Positions 35,429 to 45,323 are shown, numbered from the stretch's first letter. The stretch is 64,000 nucleotides of DNA from Desulfosarcina widdelii (GCF_009688965.1 NZ_AP021875.1:4464001-4528000), one strand, 5' to 3'. Notes: generated by a model not told the origin, from the sequence alone. Numbers and translations are program-made.

Positions 35429-36308
35429 ATTGATTTTCCCGTAAAAGGCGAATGACCGACTGTCGGACCCGTGGGTCGTTATCGTCAAGCAATCCGTGCA
35501 GAATCTCTTGCAAGGGTTCATATTCCGTCGGATCCAGGGCTTCCAGATTTTCCAGTACCTGCCGGCGGATAACGGGGTCTTTTTTGGTCAGCATCCGGCG
35601 GTAGATGGAAAGCACCGTGGGTGAGTATGGAATCATGGTCAACGCCGAGAGGATATCCGGAACCAATTCCGGAGAAAGATCGTCCAGACAATTCAGATAG
35701 ATGCTTTCCACCCGGAAAAATTTTTCCCCGAATCGCCAGAGGTTCAATAAAATACTGCGGCGCTCCTCGATACTTCCACTTTTCAGTCGTTTGGTGAAAA
35801 AATCAAAGACATGGGGATCGCCGACCGAAGACAATGCCGCAATCACAGCGGCCTGAACGTCAATATCCGGGTCCTGCAAATGGTCCATGAGGGCAGGGAC
35901 TGCCCGATGATTCCCCTCCCAACCCAGCGCCAGGGCACAAGCACCGCGAACCGTCGTTTCCGGATGGTTTAAATTCTCGATCAAGGCGGTATTCAGTTCC
36001 TCCGGGTCCTCGCTGAGAGAAGCGGCCAGACCTAGCTGAACGGCTGCCAAGCGGCAGACGGCTTCATCCCCGGCGGATGTTGTCACCAGATGAAACAAAG
36101 GCCATAAGACCCGGTCTTTGCCGGCAGCGCCTAACAGGGGTAGGATTTTCAGCTTCAGGGAAGCGTCTGCGTGGGGCAGCGCATCGATCAGGATCGTAAT
36201 CGAACCAGGCGTTTCGTCCAAAAACGCCTCCATATCAGATAGATACACCATTGCCTTGTTCAGCAGTCGCCCACTGCGATCCAGAGGAACGAGATTTTTA
36301 TTTTTCAT
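35415..36308 (-). CDS. HEAT-repeat protein
   Basis: A 297-residue soluble protein made of helical HEAT/ARM-like repeats of 30-37 residues, seen as recurring AL..GW..N..AVPALMDHLQDPDIDVQ patterns. Such scaffolds bind proteins or nucleic acids. ATG 36308 is favoured, since the longer frame overlaps the previous gene. It is third in the strand order EndoQ-UvrD, small unknown, HEAT, with an 11-base overlap to the small gene. The operon suggests a DNA-repair or replication accessory, which is inference only. Confidence 0.82.
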   Translation of the reverse strand: MKNKNLVPLDRSGRLLNKAMVYLSDMEAFLDETPGSITILIDALPHADASLKLKILPLLGAAGKDRVLWPLFHLVTTSAGDEAVCRLAAVQLGLAASLSEDPEELNTALIENLNHPETTVRGACALALGWEGNHRAVPALMDHLQDPDIDVQAAVIAALSSVGDPHVFDFFTKRLKSGSIEERRSILLNLWRFGEKFFRVESIYLNCLDDLSPELVPDILSALTMIPYSPTVLSIYRRMLTKKDPVIRRQVLENLEALDPTEYEPLQEILHGLLDDNDPRVRQSVIRLLRENQSTLR

Positions 36309-36690
36309 GGTATGGATGCTGCCGGCTTTTATCCCTGAACGCCTTGAGTATGGTTCGGGCAGCGAAGGTGTCACTGGCACAATAGGTCAGGCCCGTCTGA
36401 AGGGCCCGGTTGCAGATATCCTTGACGATCTTATCTTTTGCCTCTTCACTGATAAAATTGCGCTCTTTTTTCTGGCTGAAAATGACTTCTTCTCCCAATG
36501 TATCCAGGATCGCTTTAAATTCCCCATCATCGACGGATCCTGTCGCGAACCACTTTTTTTGGACAGGAATGCGGATTTCAACGCGAATGTTAATATACCA
36601 GCGATCAGCCGCAATCTTTTTGGAATTGTCCACAAACACCATGGTCAATCCATTTTTCAATTCATGGCTGGCAAGAGGAACCGTTGTCAT
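36298..36690 (-). CDS. Hypothetical protein in the EndoQ-UvrD operon
   Basis: I do not recognise this 130-residue protein. It starts MTTVPLASHELKNGLTMVFV, is soluble, mixed alpha/beta and has three cysteines (CNRA, YCASD). AAAGGAAAAA precedes the ATG. It lies 37 bases after the helicase gene and overlaps the HEAT gene by 11 bases, so all three are probably co-transcribed. Confidence 0.7.
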   Translation of the reverse strand: MTTVPLASHELKNGLTMVFVDNSKKIAADRWYINIRVEIRIPVQKKWFATGSVDDGEFKAILDTLGEEVIFSQKKERNFISEEAKDKIVKDICNRALQTGLTYCASDTFAARTILKAFRDKSRQHPYHEK

Positions 36691-36727
36691 TTTTTCCTTT
36701 CCAATTCAAGAGATGTAATTTTAACGG

Positions 36728-39700
36728 TTAAAAAAGTGAAAGCTGTTGCTGGGCCGGTGCTTCGGCCTTTTTCCAGGGCTTTTGGCGATAGCGCTTATAG
36801 TTGTCTTCGATTTCTTCGACAAACGGCGACCATTGACGCGTTTCGACCCGTCCGTTTATCCGCCTGCGTTTGGCTTTGGTTAGAAAAAGGTGCCGCTTAG
36901 CACGTGTCAGGGCCACATAAAAAAGGCGCCGCTCTTCTTGTGGGTCAGCAGGGCGTTTCACAGAAGAATAGGGGAGCCATGTATCCTCGCACCCGGAAAT
37001 AAAAACAACCGGAAATTCCAAGCCCTTGGCGGCGTGCATAGTCATCAGGCTCACTTTTTCCACGCGGTGGTCGTATGTATCCGTGTTGCTGGAAAGTGCC
37101 AGTTTAGACAGAAAATTGGCCGAATCGGACCCACATTCTTCCGCCGTTGCAATGAGTTGTCGGTAACCGGCTTCAAAATAGGAATCCAACTTAAATTTTC
37201 GTTCTAATCCGGATTTTTCGTATATCCACTCTATGCGCTGTACAAGGGGCATGGCTTCCATCTGAAGCCGATCTTCAGTCAGTTGATTGGTAAAGGCATA
37301 CAACCGTTGCTGACGGGGTTTGCCCAATTTCGGGATGGGGAGCCGACGCGCCCGGGTCAGGGCCTCCGTTACAGAAAGATCGTTGCGATAGGCCCATTTT
37401 TTCAGGATTTCCAGAGCCTTGGCTGAAGGAGATGAATGTACGATTTTTCCCATGGCGGCAATGTCGTCGAACAATCCCACGCCGTGAAAAACTTTGAAGG
37501 CCGCAACAATGGACTGGATACCGGGATGCTCCAAAACCGTTCGACGATCCACCCGCTGGCAGGGAATACCCGCTTTTTCCAGGATGGTTCCGATCACCTC
37601 TGCCTGACTGCGGGTACGAAACAAAACGGCAATATCGGCAAAACCGAAATAATCTCCTTCATGGTTGCCGTCCACTGCTCCTGAATCCAGGGAAAAAAAA
37701 CCGGTTCCCCCCACCATTTTTTCAATGGTTTTGCCAATGGCAACGGCCTCCGATTTTTCCGTTTCCGCCTCTACGACCGCGATGGTGCGGCGGCCTTCGA
37801 TATCTGAATAAACCCTTTTCCGGCCGCTATCGGAAATCAATTGCGGGTTGTTGCAAATAATCTGGGTGGACACTTCCAGGATGGCTTGCGTAGATCTATA
37901 ATTTTGGGTCAGAAACAACGTCCTGGTTGTCGGATAATCCTTCTTGAACCAATCAAAACAGCCCATTTCCGATCCTCGGAACCCGTAAATGGACTGATCC
38001 GGATCACCGATGATGTTAACCTTGGCCTCAGCGCCGGCGAGCAGCCTCACCAGACGATACTGCCCGGCGTTGATATCCTGGTATTCGTCGATGAAAATAT
38101 CCGTGTAACGGCCGACATATTGCTCGCCAACGGCAGGATCGTTTTCCAGCAGCTTTGTGGAACGGAAAATCAGGTCTTCGAAATCGGCCAGATGGTTGAC
38201 CTTCATCAACTGCTCGTAGGTCGTGTAGCACCGACTGAAAAAGGGTAGAAGGTGTAAGGGACAGACATCGTTCAATCGATCCCCATTAAAAATCATTTTC
38301 TGTTTGGCTTCCACAATCCACCCGATCAGATCGTCCGACGTAAAACCGTCCTCTTTTGGGTTAACTCCATTGATTGCAAGGGCTTCGCCGGCCAATCCTT
38401 TTCTGCTTTTTTCGTCGATTACGGTCAAGAATCCTTTTTTTATGGAATTGGCTATAATTTGATAGCCCAAAGCATGAAAGGTACCCACGAAAGGAAGAGA
38501 TTGTGCGCTTCCCAACAGCGCACGCAGGCGGTCTTTCATTTCGGTTGCAGCCTTGTTGGTGAACGTTACCGCCAGTATGCGCTGACCATCGCCCCCGTTT
38601 TGGATCAGCCGGGCGATTTTTTGGGTCAGGGTGCGGGTTTTTCCAGTTCCCGGTCCCGCAATAATCATCAATGGACCGGATGAATACTCTACCGCGGTCT
38701 GTTGTTCCGGGTTTAAGCGGATCTCAGGAACTGACGTTATCTTACTTGAGGCAACATTTGACGAAGGTGTTGCAGCGGGTTTTGATAAACCGTTTGCCAA
38801 GACGGATTGGACGGCTGCCGTTGCTTCTATTTTTTTTTCGAACGATGAAAAAAGGGTTCGCTGTCCAAGCAGTCGCTGCCTCTCCTCATCGGAAAATAGT
38901 TTGACGGTACCAAACAGACCGTCATAGCCGGGGGAAAAAGTAACCTGGTTGGCGCGCATACGTTCAATGGCTTCACTGAGAAGGGGTATCCCGGCAGTTT
39001 CGATCCGCTCCCGACTCATATCATGAAGAATATCGAATTCGCTTCCCAAGCCTTTCAACAAGGCCCGGTAGGTTTGCTGCACTTTCTTGGACCCTGCTCC
39101 CACCTGGAGTATTTCCGAAAGCAGATCTTCGAGTGGAATGAGCCGATAAAAGGGAAAGGCGCGCTCTGGACGGATGCCTTCGTCGCGTGTGGCGAGTTCT
39201 TCTACCCGGTGTAGAACCCCCAGGGTAAGCGGCTTTCCACAGACGGGGCATTTTCCCGAAAGCCTTTTTGTTTCAGCCGGTGTGAAGTAAACCGCGCACT
39301 TGCGATGGCCATCCACATGATACTTGCCCTCTTCAGGGTAAAACTCGAAAGTGCCGGCAAATTGATCCCGATCACCCGATTCCATGGCTAAGCGCATAGA
39401 ATAGTAGTTTAATTCGGTTGTAAATATATTAGCTTCGCGACCCAGTTTGGCAGGCGAATGGGCGTCCGAATTAGATATCAGTGTAATATGGTCCAATCCG
39501 GAAACTCGCCAGTTCATGGCAGGGTCCGATGATAAACCGGTCTCCGCTGCAAAAATGTAAGGGCTTAAATCGCCGAAACATTCTTCGATGGAATTGAATC
39601 CGGATTTGGATCCCAGCATCGAAAACCAGGGTGTCCAGATATGGGCCGGGACGAAAAATCCATCTTGTGAAATTTCCAATGCAATTTCAAGAAGATCGTG

Positions 39701-40141
39701 GGCATCGAGACCGAGGATAGGCCTTCCGTCAGATTTTATATTGCCGATGGCATCCAGCTTAGCGTTGAATCGACGCACATCCTCCATTTTCGGGAAAAAA
39801 ACAAGATTGTGGTTTTTGCGGGTGCTGTCTTTCTTTTTGTAAATATTACTTATTTCGCTGCTAAGAATAAATCGTACGGGAGCCCGGCACAGTGGTGGAA
39901 CCTTTTCGTCGCAGCAGCGGGCGATCTCTTTTTTTAACCGATACAGTCCCGGTTCCGCGGACTCCAGTTTTTCCTTGATCAGGGAAAACCATTGCGGATG
40001 AGTGAAATCGCCGGTTCCAACGACACGAATCCCTTTGCGCTGAGCCCAAATATAAAGATGTTCGATATCGAGATTGCGGGACGTTGCCCTGGAAAATTTC
40101 GAATGAACATGAAGATCGGCGATAAACGGATCGAAAGTCAT
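36728..40141 (-). CDS. Endonuclease Q-like nuclease fused to UvrD/Rep helicase, with C-terminal clamp motif
   Basis: A 1137-residue two-part repair enzyme. Residues 1-430 match endonuclease Q. The PHP metal-binding motif DLHVHSKFS is at 9-17, GTGDFTHP at 42-49, a DAH metal site near 226 and a zinc-ribbon half (CPVCGKPL, 298-305) follow. EndoQ cleaves 5' of deaminated bases. Residues 470-1137 are an SF1A UvrD-type helicase: Walker A GPGTGKT 496-502, DEYQD 685-689, QNYRS 746-750, and motif VI VALTRAKRH. The C-terminus QQQLSLF is a textbook beta-clamp-binding pentapeptide (QLSLF). The order nuclease-helicase-clamp motif points to replication-linked removal of deaminated DNA. It is divergent from rdgC. 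Confidence 0.88.
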   Translation of the reverse strand: MTFDPFIADLHVHSKFSRATSRNLDIEHLYIWAQRKGIRVVGTGDFTHPQWFSLIKEKLESAEPGLYRLKKEIARCCDEKVPPLCRAPVRFILSSEISNIYKKKDSTRKNHNLVFFPKMEDVRRFNAKLDAIGNIKSDGRPILGLDAHDLLEIALEISQDGFFVPAHIWTPWFSMLGSKSGFNSIEECFGDLSPYIFAAETGLSSDPAMNWRVSGLDHITLISNSDAHSPAKLGREANIFTTELNYYSMRLAMESGDRDQFAGTFEFYPEEGKYHVDGHRKCAVYFTPAETKRLSGKCPVCGKPLTLGVLHRVEELATRDEGIRPERAFPFYRLIPLEDLLSEILQVGAGSKKVQQTYRALLKGLGSEFDILHDMSRERIETAGIPLLSEAIERMRANQVTFSPGYDGLFGTVKLFSDEERQRLLGQRTLFSSFEKKIEATAAVQSVLANGLSKPAATPSSNVASSKITSVPEIRLNPEQQTAVEYSSGPLMIIAGPGTGKTRTLTQKIARLIQNGGDGQRILAVTFTNKAATEMKDRLRALLGSAQSLPFVGTFHALGYQIIANSIKKGFLTVIDEKSRKGLAGEALAINGVNPKEDGFTSDDLIGWIVEAKQKMIFNGDRLNDVCPLHLLPFFSRCYTTYEQLMKVNHLADFEDLIFRSTKLLENDPAVGEQYVGRYTDIFIDEYQDINAGQYRLVRLLAGAEAKVNIIGDPDQSIYGFRGSEMGCFDWFKKDYPTTRTLFLTQNYRSTQAILEVSTQIICNNPQLISDSGRKRVYSDIEGRRTIAVVEAETEKSEAVAIGKTIEKMVGGTGFFSLDSGAVDGNHEGDYFGFADIAVLFRTRSQAEVIGTILEKAGIPCQRVDRRTVLEHPGIQSIVAAFKVFHGVGLFDDIAAMGKIVHSSPSAKALEILKKWAYRNDLSVTEALTRARRLPIPKLGKPRQQRLYAFTNQLTEDRLQMEAMPLVQRIEWIYEKSGLERKFKLDSYFEAGYRQLIATAEECGSDSANFLSKLALSSNTDTYDHRVEKVSLMTMHAAKGLEFPVVFISGCEDTWLPYSSVKRPADPQEERRLFYVALTRAKRHLFLTKAKRRRINGRVETRQWSPFVEEIEDNYKRYRQKPWKKAEAPAQQQLSLF

Positions 40142-40391
40142 TTAATTTGTTTAAAATTTTAAAATTATTAAAAATATGAGCGTTTTTGTTTTTTGAACCA
40201 TTCACGTCGATTTGTCAATAGGACCTCCAGTAGGAAAATATTGTTCTATCCCACTAAAATTATAGTATTATTATTATTAATTGATTATCTCTCGCTATGA
40301 ATTAAAAAGAGCTTGAAAAAAGAACGAAAAAACGCTATATATATCTGTTTTTAAATAAAATTACACAAGATGCTGTATATAGGACCAAAAA

Positions 40392-41006
40392 ATGGGTATT
40401 TTATCGTCCACGGTATCCATCACCCCCTACCGGGTTGAAGGAAAACTGGATCAGCCGATCATGGAAACGGTTGCCCGAGGGCTTAAAAAAAACGCCATCG
40501 AAGATATCGACAAAGATTCCGCCGACAGGGCCGTCGGCTGGGCTTGTTTCAATGAGCCTTTCAGCGTCGATTTCGATCAACATCCATTTGTCATCGGTAC
40601 CCATTTTGTTTTCAGCATGCGAATCGACAAAAAAACCATTCCCGCCAAAGTAGTCGCGAAGTACCATGCCTTGGAAATGAAAAAGCGCCTGAAAAATAGC
40701 GGCCGGGAATTTTTAAGCAAAACCGAAAAAAAGGAAATCAAGGATCAGGTTCTTCACATGCTAAGCATGCGAATACCGCCAACTCCCAATATTTATGACC
40801 TGGTCTGGAATTACGAATCCAAGGAACTCTGGTTTTTATCCAATCTCAAAACCGCCAACGAAGAGTTGGAAACCCTTTTTACGCGGTCTTTCAAACTTAA
40901 ATTGATCCGCTTGTTTCCGTATACCATGGCCCTCCTGACATCGCCATTGGATGCGGGGGAAAAAGACGCGGTCAACCAATTCACACCAACCCGATTCACG
41001 GAGTAG
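40392..41006 (+). CDS. rdgC: RdgC-like protein, N-terminal half
   Basis: RdgC is a ring-shaped DNA-binding protein that limits RecA loading. This 204-residue ORF matches the N-terminal half of RdgC: GWACFNEP (parallels GWVPP), VVAKYHALEMKKRLKNSGRE and the highly typical SKTEKKEIKDQVLHMLSMRIPP. The family is about 300-360 residues, so it is short. The rest of the family appears in the next gene in the +1 frame. A single frameshift between 40951 and 41004 would join them. Confidence 0.62.
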   Translation: MGILSSTVSITPYRVEGKLDQPIMETVARGLKKNAIEDIDKDSADRAVGWACFNEPFSVDFDQHPFVIGTHFVFSMRIDKKTIPAKVVAKYHALEMKKRLKNSGREFLSKTEKKEIKDQVLHMLSMRIPPTPNIYDLVWNYESKELWFLSNLKTANEELETLFTRSFKLKLIRLFPYTMALLTSPLDAGEKDAVNQFTPTRFTE

Positions 41007-41016
41007 CGAGCTGCCG

Positions 41017-41571
41017 ATGCTGGACGTTGCCGTTGCATACAACCGGTACAAATTCATTGGTCATGAATTTTTAACATGGCTGTGGTTTATCATCGAATCC
41101 GAGCCCGATGTTTTGCGAAAAGCGGATGAAACCCTGACATCCCTGACCATCGGCAATCGAATCGTTCTCGAAAACGCCATCAACGATGCAAGCGAAATCA
41201 TCACCATCAAAGGAGACGATGCCGGACTGGAGGAAGGTCAGTTGTCCCTTCGCAAAGGGGCGGTGGTCATCGAAATCAACCTTTCCTACAAATCGGAAAA
41301 TCAGGAATGGGCATTTACCCTGAAAGGAGAGAGTCTCAGTTTTTCGAGTCTCAAAGTTCCCGAAACCGGTCCCGTTGAAACCGGTGATGACATTGAAGGT
41401 ATGGTTTTGGAAAAAATATATTTATATGAAAAGACAGTTCAGTTGATTCGCCGCCTTTTCCATCTTTTTGTAAAAACAAGATCGAGTGTAAAATGGAAAG
41501 ATAGCATCCTTCCAAAAATGAAAAAATGGATACAGGCTCCGCCCGATTCGATATTAACAGACGAACATTGA
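41017..41571 (+). CDS. RdgC-like protein, C-terminal half
   Basis: A 184-residue ORF with FIGHEFLTWLWFIIESEPDV, a pattern of the C-terminal half of delta-type RdgC proteins, followed by GNRIVLEN and a strand-rich region. The ATG at 41017 (MLDVAVAY) is taken, with GAGCTGCC just before it. The open frame continues back to 40951 over the end of the first half. The gap to the first half is only 10 bases. Either a split two-gene version or a frameshifted single gene. Confidence 0.6.
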   Translation: MLDVAVAYNRYKFIGHEFLTWLWFIIESEPDVLRKADETLTSLTIGNRIVLENAINDASEIITIKGDDAGLEEGQLSLRKGAVVIEINLSYKSENQEWAFTLKGESLSFSSLKVPETGPVETGDDIEGMVLEKIYLYEKTVQLIRRLFHLFVKTRSSVKWKDSILPKMKKWIQAPPDSILTDEH

Positions 41572-41709
41572 AATCCGGTCTATAATTTTTTAGTTATGAA
41601 CAATTTTTTTGAATGAGCCAAATTCAACCATTTGCGAACGGGAACTCAATGATTTATTAACATTCTAAACAATAATAATATTAATACATATCAATATTTT
41701 AAAATATTA

Positions 41710-41737
41710 TTGACATTTTGTCAGCTCTAACTACAAA
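41710..41737 (+). promoter_or_regulatory. Predicted sigma-70 promoter of dnaN
   Basis: TTGACA (41710-41715) and TACAAA (41732-41737) are separated by 16 bases in an AT-rich spacer 30 bases before dnaN. The -35 is part of a small palindrome, TGACATTTTGTCA, which may be an operator. Confidence 0.45.
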
Positions 41738-41766
41738 AACAATATTTTAAAAAGGAATTCTTTATT

Positions 41767-42885
41767 ATGAAATTTGTAATCAACAAATTCCAAATTGTTA
41801 ATGTGCTGGCAAAGGTACAGGGATTGACCGGACGACGGAGCAATCTTGCCATTACCGAAAACGTTTTGATTCAATCAGCCTCAGAAGGAATTCGACTGAC
41901 GGTCACCGATCTGGAAACCGGATTTGAAGGATTTTATCCAGCCGCGGTTGAAAAAGAAGGAGCCATCGCCGTTAGTGCTAAAAAATTATTTGAAATTATT
42001 AGAGAATTTCCATCAGAAGATATTCTTATCAATGAAGTCGAAAATCGATGGATCGAGATCGGTAATGACAAAGTACTATACCATATTGTCGGCATGAATC
42101 CCGACGACTTTCCGGAAACCCCCGTAATCAGCGAAGTGGATTTTTTTTCCATCGATGCTGCGTGTCTCGAGCGGATGATCGATCAAACAACGATTATTTC
42201 GGCAAGCGGAGACGAAAAAAGGGCGCATATCAATGGTGTCTACGTTGAACGCATTCATGGTGAGGAAAATGACAGCCTGCGTTTCGTTTCCACAGATGGC
42301 AGCCGTTTGAATTGTGTGAACCATCTTTTTCCGCCGGATACCAAAATTCCAGTTGGCGAAGGCGTTCTCGTTCCCAAAAAAGGTCTGAACGAAATCGCCA
42401 AATTTTTGGATATCGAGGGAGATGTCCAGATTGGTATCAAGGAAAGTAATTTTATTCTTAAAAAAGAAAAGGAAACCATTATTATCCGTATGCTGGAAGG
42501 AGAATTTCCAAAATACGAAGATATATTGAAAAAGGGAGAAGACCACCTCATCGGAATCGATAAACTTCAATTTTCAAAAATGCTGAAACGCATGTCGATT
42601 CTGGCCACGGATAACTATAAGGGCGCCGTTTTCACGTTTAAGGACAATAATCTGTCCGTCACAGCCACCAATCCCGATTATGGCGAATCCAAAGAAGATA
42701 TGGAAATCGAATTTTCCGGTGAACCTATTGAAGCCGCGTTCAATCCCAAATTCTTTTCGGATGCCTTAAGCGTCATAAACGAGGAAAATGTGATCGTTAA
42801 CATCGTGGACGGAAGCCGGCCATGTATTGTCGAAGCGGCCGAGGACAAAAATTTCATCAGTGTAATCATGCCAATGAGAATTTAA
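41767..42885 (+). CDS. dnaN: DNA polymerase III beta subunit (sliding clamp)
   Basis: The processivity clamp, 372 residues, standard length. Three clamp domains are visible in series (start MKFVINKFQIVNVL; C-terminal ADEAEDKN-like strand ending FISVIMPMRI). AAAAGGAATT lies upstream of the ATG. gyrB follows with a 5-base gap. dnaA and recF, often neighbours, are absent. Confidence 0.97.
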   Translation: MKFVINKFQIVNVLAKVQGLTGRRSNLAITENVLIQSASEGIRLTVTDLETGFEGFYPAAVEKEGAIAVSAKKLFEIIREFPSEDILINEVENRWIEIGNDKVLYHIVGMNPDDFPETPVISEVDFFSIDAACLERMIDQTTIISASGDEKRAHINGVYVERIHGEENDSLRFVSTDGSRLNCVNHLFPPDTKIPVGEGVLVPKKGLNEIAKFLDIEGDVQIGIKESNFILKKEKETIIIRMLEGEFPKYEDILKKGEDHLIGIDKLQFSKMLKRMSILATDNYKGAVFTFKDNNLSVTATNPDYGESKEDMEIEFSGEPIEAAFNPKFFSDALSVINEENVIVNIVDGSRPCIVEAAEDKNFISVIMPMRI

Positions 42886-42890
42886 AATCA

Positions 42891-45296
42891 ATGAACGAGA
42901 ATTTCGATAATTACGATGCCAGCAGTATCGATGTTTTGGAAGGACTTGAACCGGTAAGGTTAAGACCTTCCATGTATATTGGAAATGTGGACGTCGCCGG
43001 TTTTCATCATCTTGTTTACGAGGTGGTGGACAACAGTATCGACGAAGCGATGGCCGGGTATTGCGACCGTATTCAGGTTACCATTCATCCGGACAACAGC
43101 ATAAGCGTTGAAGACAATGGGCGTGGAATTCCGGTTGACATCCACCGAACGGAAAATGTGCCGGCAGTGGAAGTGGTTCTCACCAAATTGCATGCCGGTG
43201 GAAAGTTCGACAACGACAGCTACAAAGTATCCGGAGGTCTTCACGGCGTCGGAGTGAGTGTTGTTAATGCATTATCCAAGTTTCTGGAAGTTGAAATTTA
43301 CTCCAAAGGGAAAAAATACTACCAGACCTATGAGCGGGGAATAAAAACAAGCGAACTGAAAATGGCGGGCGATACCGACAAAAGGGGAACCTGGATCCAT
43401 TTTATTCCTGACGATCAGATTTTTACCGTTTCGGAATTTAACTACGACATTCTGTCCCGCCGATTGCGTGAACTGGCTTTTCTCAACAAAGGCGTAACCA
43501 TCGATATTCGCGACGAGCGCTTCGATAAAGATGACAGTTATTGCTACGAGGGTGGCATCGTTTCCTTCGTGGAATATCTGAACAAACGGCATACGGCTCT
43601 TCACGAACCGGTGTTTATCGAGGGATACCGAAACGATGTTAATATCGAAGTAGCTATTCAATATAATGGAACGTACAAGGAAAATATTTTTTCTTTTGCT
43701 AATAATATCAATACGGTTGAAGGCGGTTTTCATCTAATCGGATTCAAGGCTGCGCTGACCCGATGCATCAACCAATATGCGGTTAACGGCAATCTTCCCA
43801 AGAATCTTTCAGCAAAAATAAGCGGCGACGATGTCAGGGAAGGCCTGACGGCGATCATCTCCGTAAGAATAAAATCACCTCAATTCGAAGGACAGACCAA
43901 AACCAAACTGGGCAACAGTGAAGTAAAAGGACTTGTTGAATCGCTCGTAAACGAAAAACTCAGCACCTTCATGGAGGAAAATCCCGCCGTAGCCCGGAAA
44001 ATTATCGAAAAGGCGGTAGATGCAGCCAGGGCAAGGGATGCGGCCAAGCGGGCGAGGGATCTGGCAAGAAATAAAGGGGCGCTGATCGACTCCACCTTGC
44101 CCGGCAAACTGGCCGAGTGCCAGATATCCGATCCGGAAGAAAGGGAACTGTTTCTGGTCGAAGGGGATTCGGCAGGAGGATCGGCCAAGCAGGGAAGGGA
44201 TAGAAAGTTTCAGGCGATTTTGCCCCTGAGGGGTAAAATTTTAAATGTGGAGAAAGCACGTTTCGATAAAATTCTGCGCAGTGAAGAGATCAAGAATATC
44301 ATTACTGCCTTGGGAACCGGTGTTGGCAAGGAAGAATACAATATCGATAAAATCCGCTACCACAAAGTGATTATCATGACCGATGCCGATGTGGACGGAT
44401 CGCACATCAGAACTCTGTTGCTAACTTTTTTCTATCGCCAGATGCCGGAATTGGTCGATAAAGGATATTTGTATATTGCTCAGCCGCCGCTTTTTAAAAT
44501 AGGCAAGGGAAAAAGCGAATCCTATATGCAGGATGAAAATGAACTTAACGATTATATATTAAAAAAGAGTTGCGAAAAACGGGAAGTGCGCGTCGTTAAC
44601 GGCAATATCGTTCTAAAAGATCATGAACTCTTTATTTTTCTTTGTAATTTAGCTGAATACGATGCAGCTATCGCCAAACTTGAAAATCGCGGATATCATG
44701 CTTCCATTATTGAAATTCTGCTCCAAAGCGATGTTCAGGATAAATATTTTTTCCAGGATCGAACTAATATAGAGGCATTAAAGGAAACATTCGAATCCAA
44801 AGGACATACCGTAGAAATGGTTTCCTGGAACGAAGAAGACGAACTTTTCGAACTTTCTGTGCGTTCCGAAAAGCAGAGTAAATTCGATAAAGCGGTAATT
44901 ATCGGGCGAAGTGTTATCTATTCTTCCGATTTTCAAAAGTGTTTGTTGTTGCATAAAAAACTGATAACCGAAGATCAACCGCCATTTGAAGTTATTATTA
45001 AAGAAAGTGATACACCTCCCGTTGTTCTGGAAGACAAGCGGGTTCTTCTGCGTCATCTTCTCGAAGACGGTAAGAAAGGTATTCACATCCAACGATACAA
45101 GGGTCTTGGTGAAATGAATCCCGAGCAGTTGTGGCAGACAACCATGCATCCGGACAAGCGTAATCTATTAAAAGTAACAGTAGAAGACGCGGTTGAATCA
45201 GACGAAATTTTTACAATCCTCATGGGTGACGAGGTCGAACCGAGACGGGATTTTATTCAAAATAATGCCCTGGAAGTCAGTACACTGGATATTTGA
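42891..45296 (+). CDS. gyrB: DNA gyrase subunit B
   Basis: The ATPase subunit of gyrase, 801 residues. The GHKL motifs are VVDNSIDEA, DNGRGIPVD and GGLHGVGVSVVNALS. The Toprim motifs are EGDSAGGSAKQGRDRKFQAI and MTDADVDGSH, and the C-terminal signature is QRYKGLGEMNPEQLW. It has the long E. coli-like insert (about residues 560-720) in the Toprim region. The start MNENFDNY at 42891 is chosen; an open frame runs back to 42822 inside dnaN. A strong terminator follows. Confidence 0.97.
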   Translation: MNENFDNYDASSIDVLEGLEPVRLRPSMYIGNVDVAGFHHLVYEVVDNSIDEAMAGYCDRIQVTIHPDNSISVEDNGRGIPVDIHRTENVPAVEVVLTKLHAGGKFDNDSYKVSGGLHGVGVSVVNALSKFLEVEIYSKGKKYYQTYERGIKTSELKMAGDTDKRGTWIHFIPDDQIFTVSEFNYDILSRRLRELAFLNKGVTIDIRDERFDKDDSYCYEGGIVSFVEYLNKRHTALHEPVFIEGYRNDVNIEVAIQYNGTYKENIFSFANNINTVEGGFHLIGFKAALTRCINQYAVNGNLPKNLSAKISGDDVREGLTAIISVRIKSPQFEGQTKTKLGNSEVKGLVESLVNEKLSTFMEENPAVARKIIEKAVDAARARDAAKRARDLARNKGALIDSTLPGKLAECQISDPEERELFLVEGDSAGGSAKQGRDRKFQAILPLRGKILNVEKARFDKILRSEEIKNIITALGTGVGKEEYNIDKIRYHKVIIMTDADVDGSHIRTLLLTFFYRQMPELVDKGYLYIAQPPLFKIGKGKSESYMQDENELNDYILKKSCEKREVRVVNGNIVLKDHELFIFLCNLAEYDAAIAKLENRGYHASIIEILLQSDVQDKYFFQDRTNIEALKETFESKGHTVEMVSWNEEDELFELSVRSEKQSKFDKAVIIGRSVIYSSDFQKCLLLHKKLITEDQPPFEVIIKESDTPPVVLEDKRVLLRHLLEDGKKGIHIQRYKGLGEMNPEQLWQTTMHPDKRNLLKVTVEDAVESDEIFTILMGDEVEPRRDFIQNNALEVSTLDI

Positions 45297-45323
45297 TTTT
45301 CAGAAAACGAATGACCAGTAAAA

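Noticed and set aside
41572..41766. AT-rich gap before dnaN as oriC
   Set aside because: It is AT-rich and short, but no DnaA boxes or repeated 13-mers were found.
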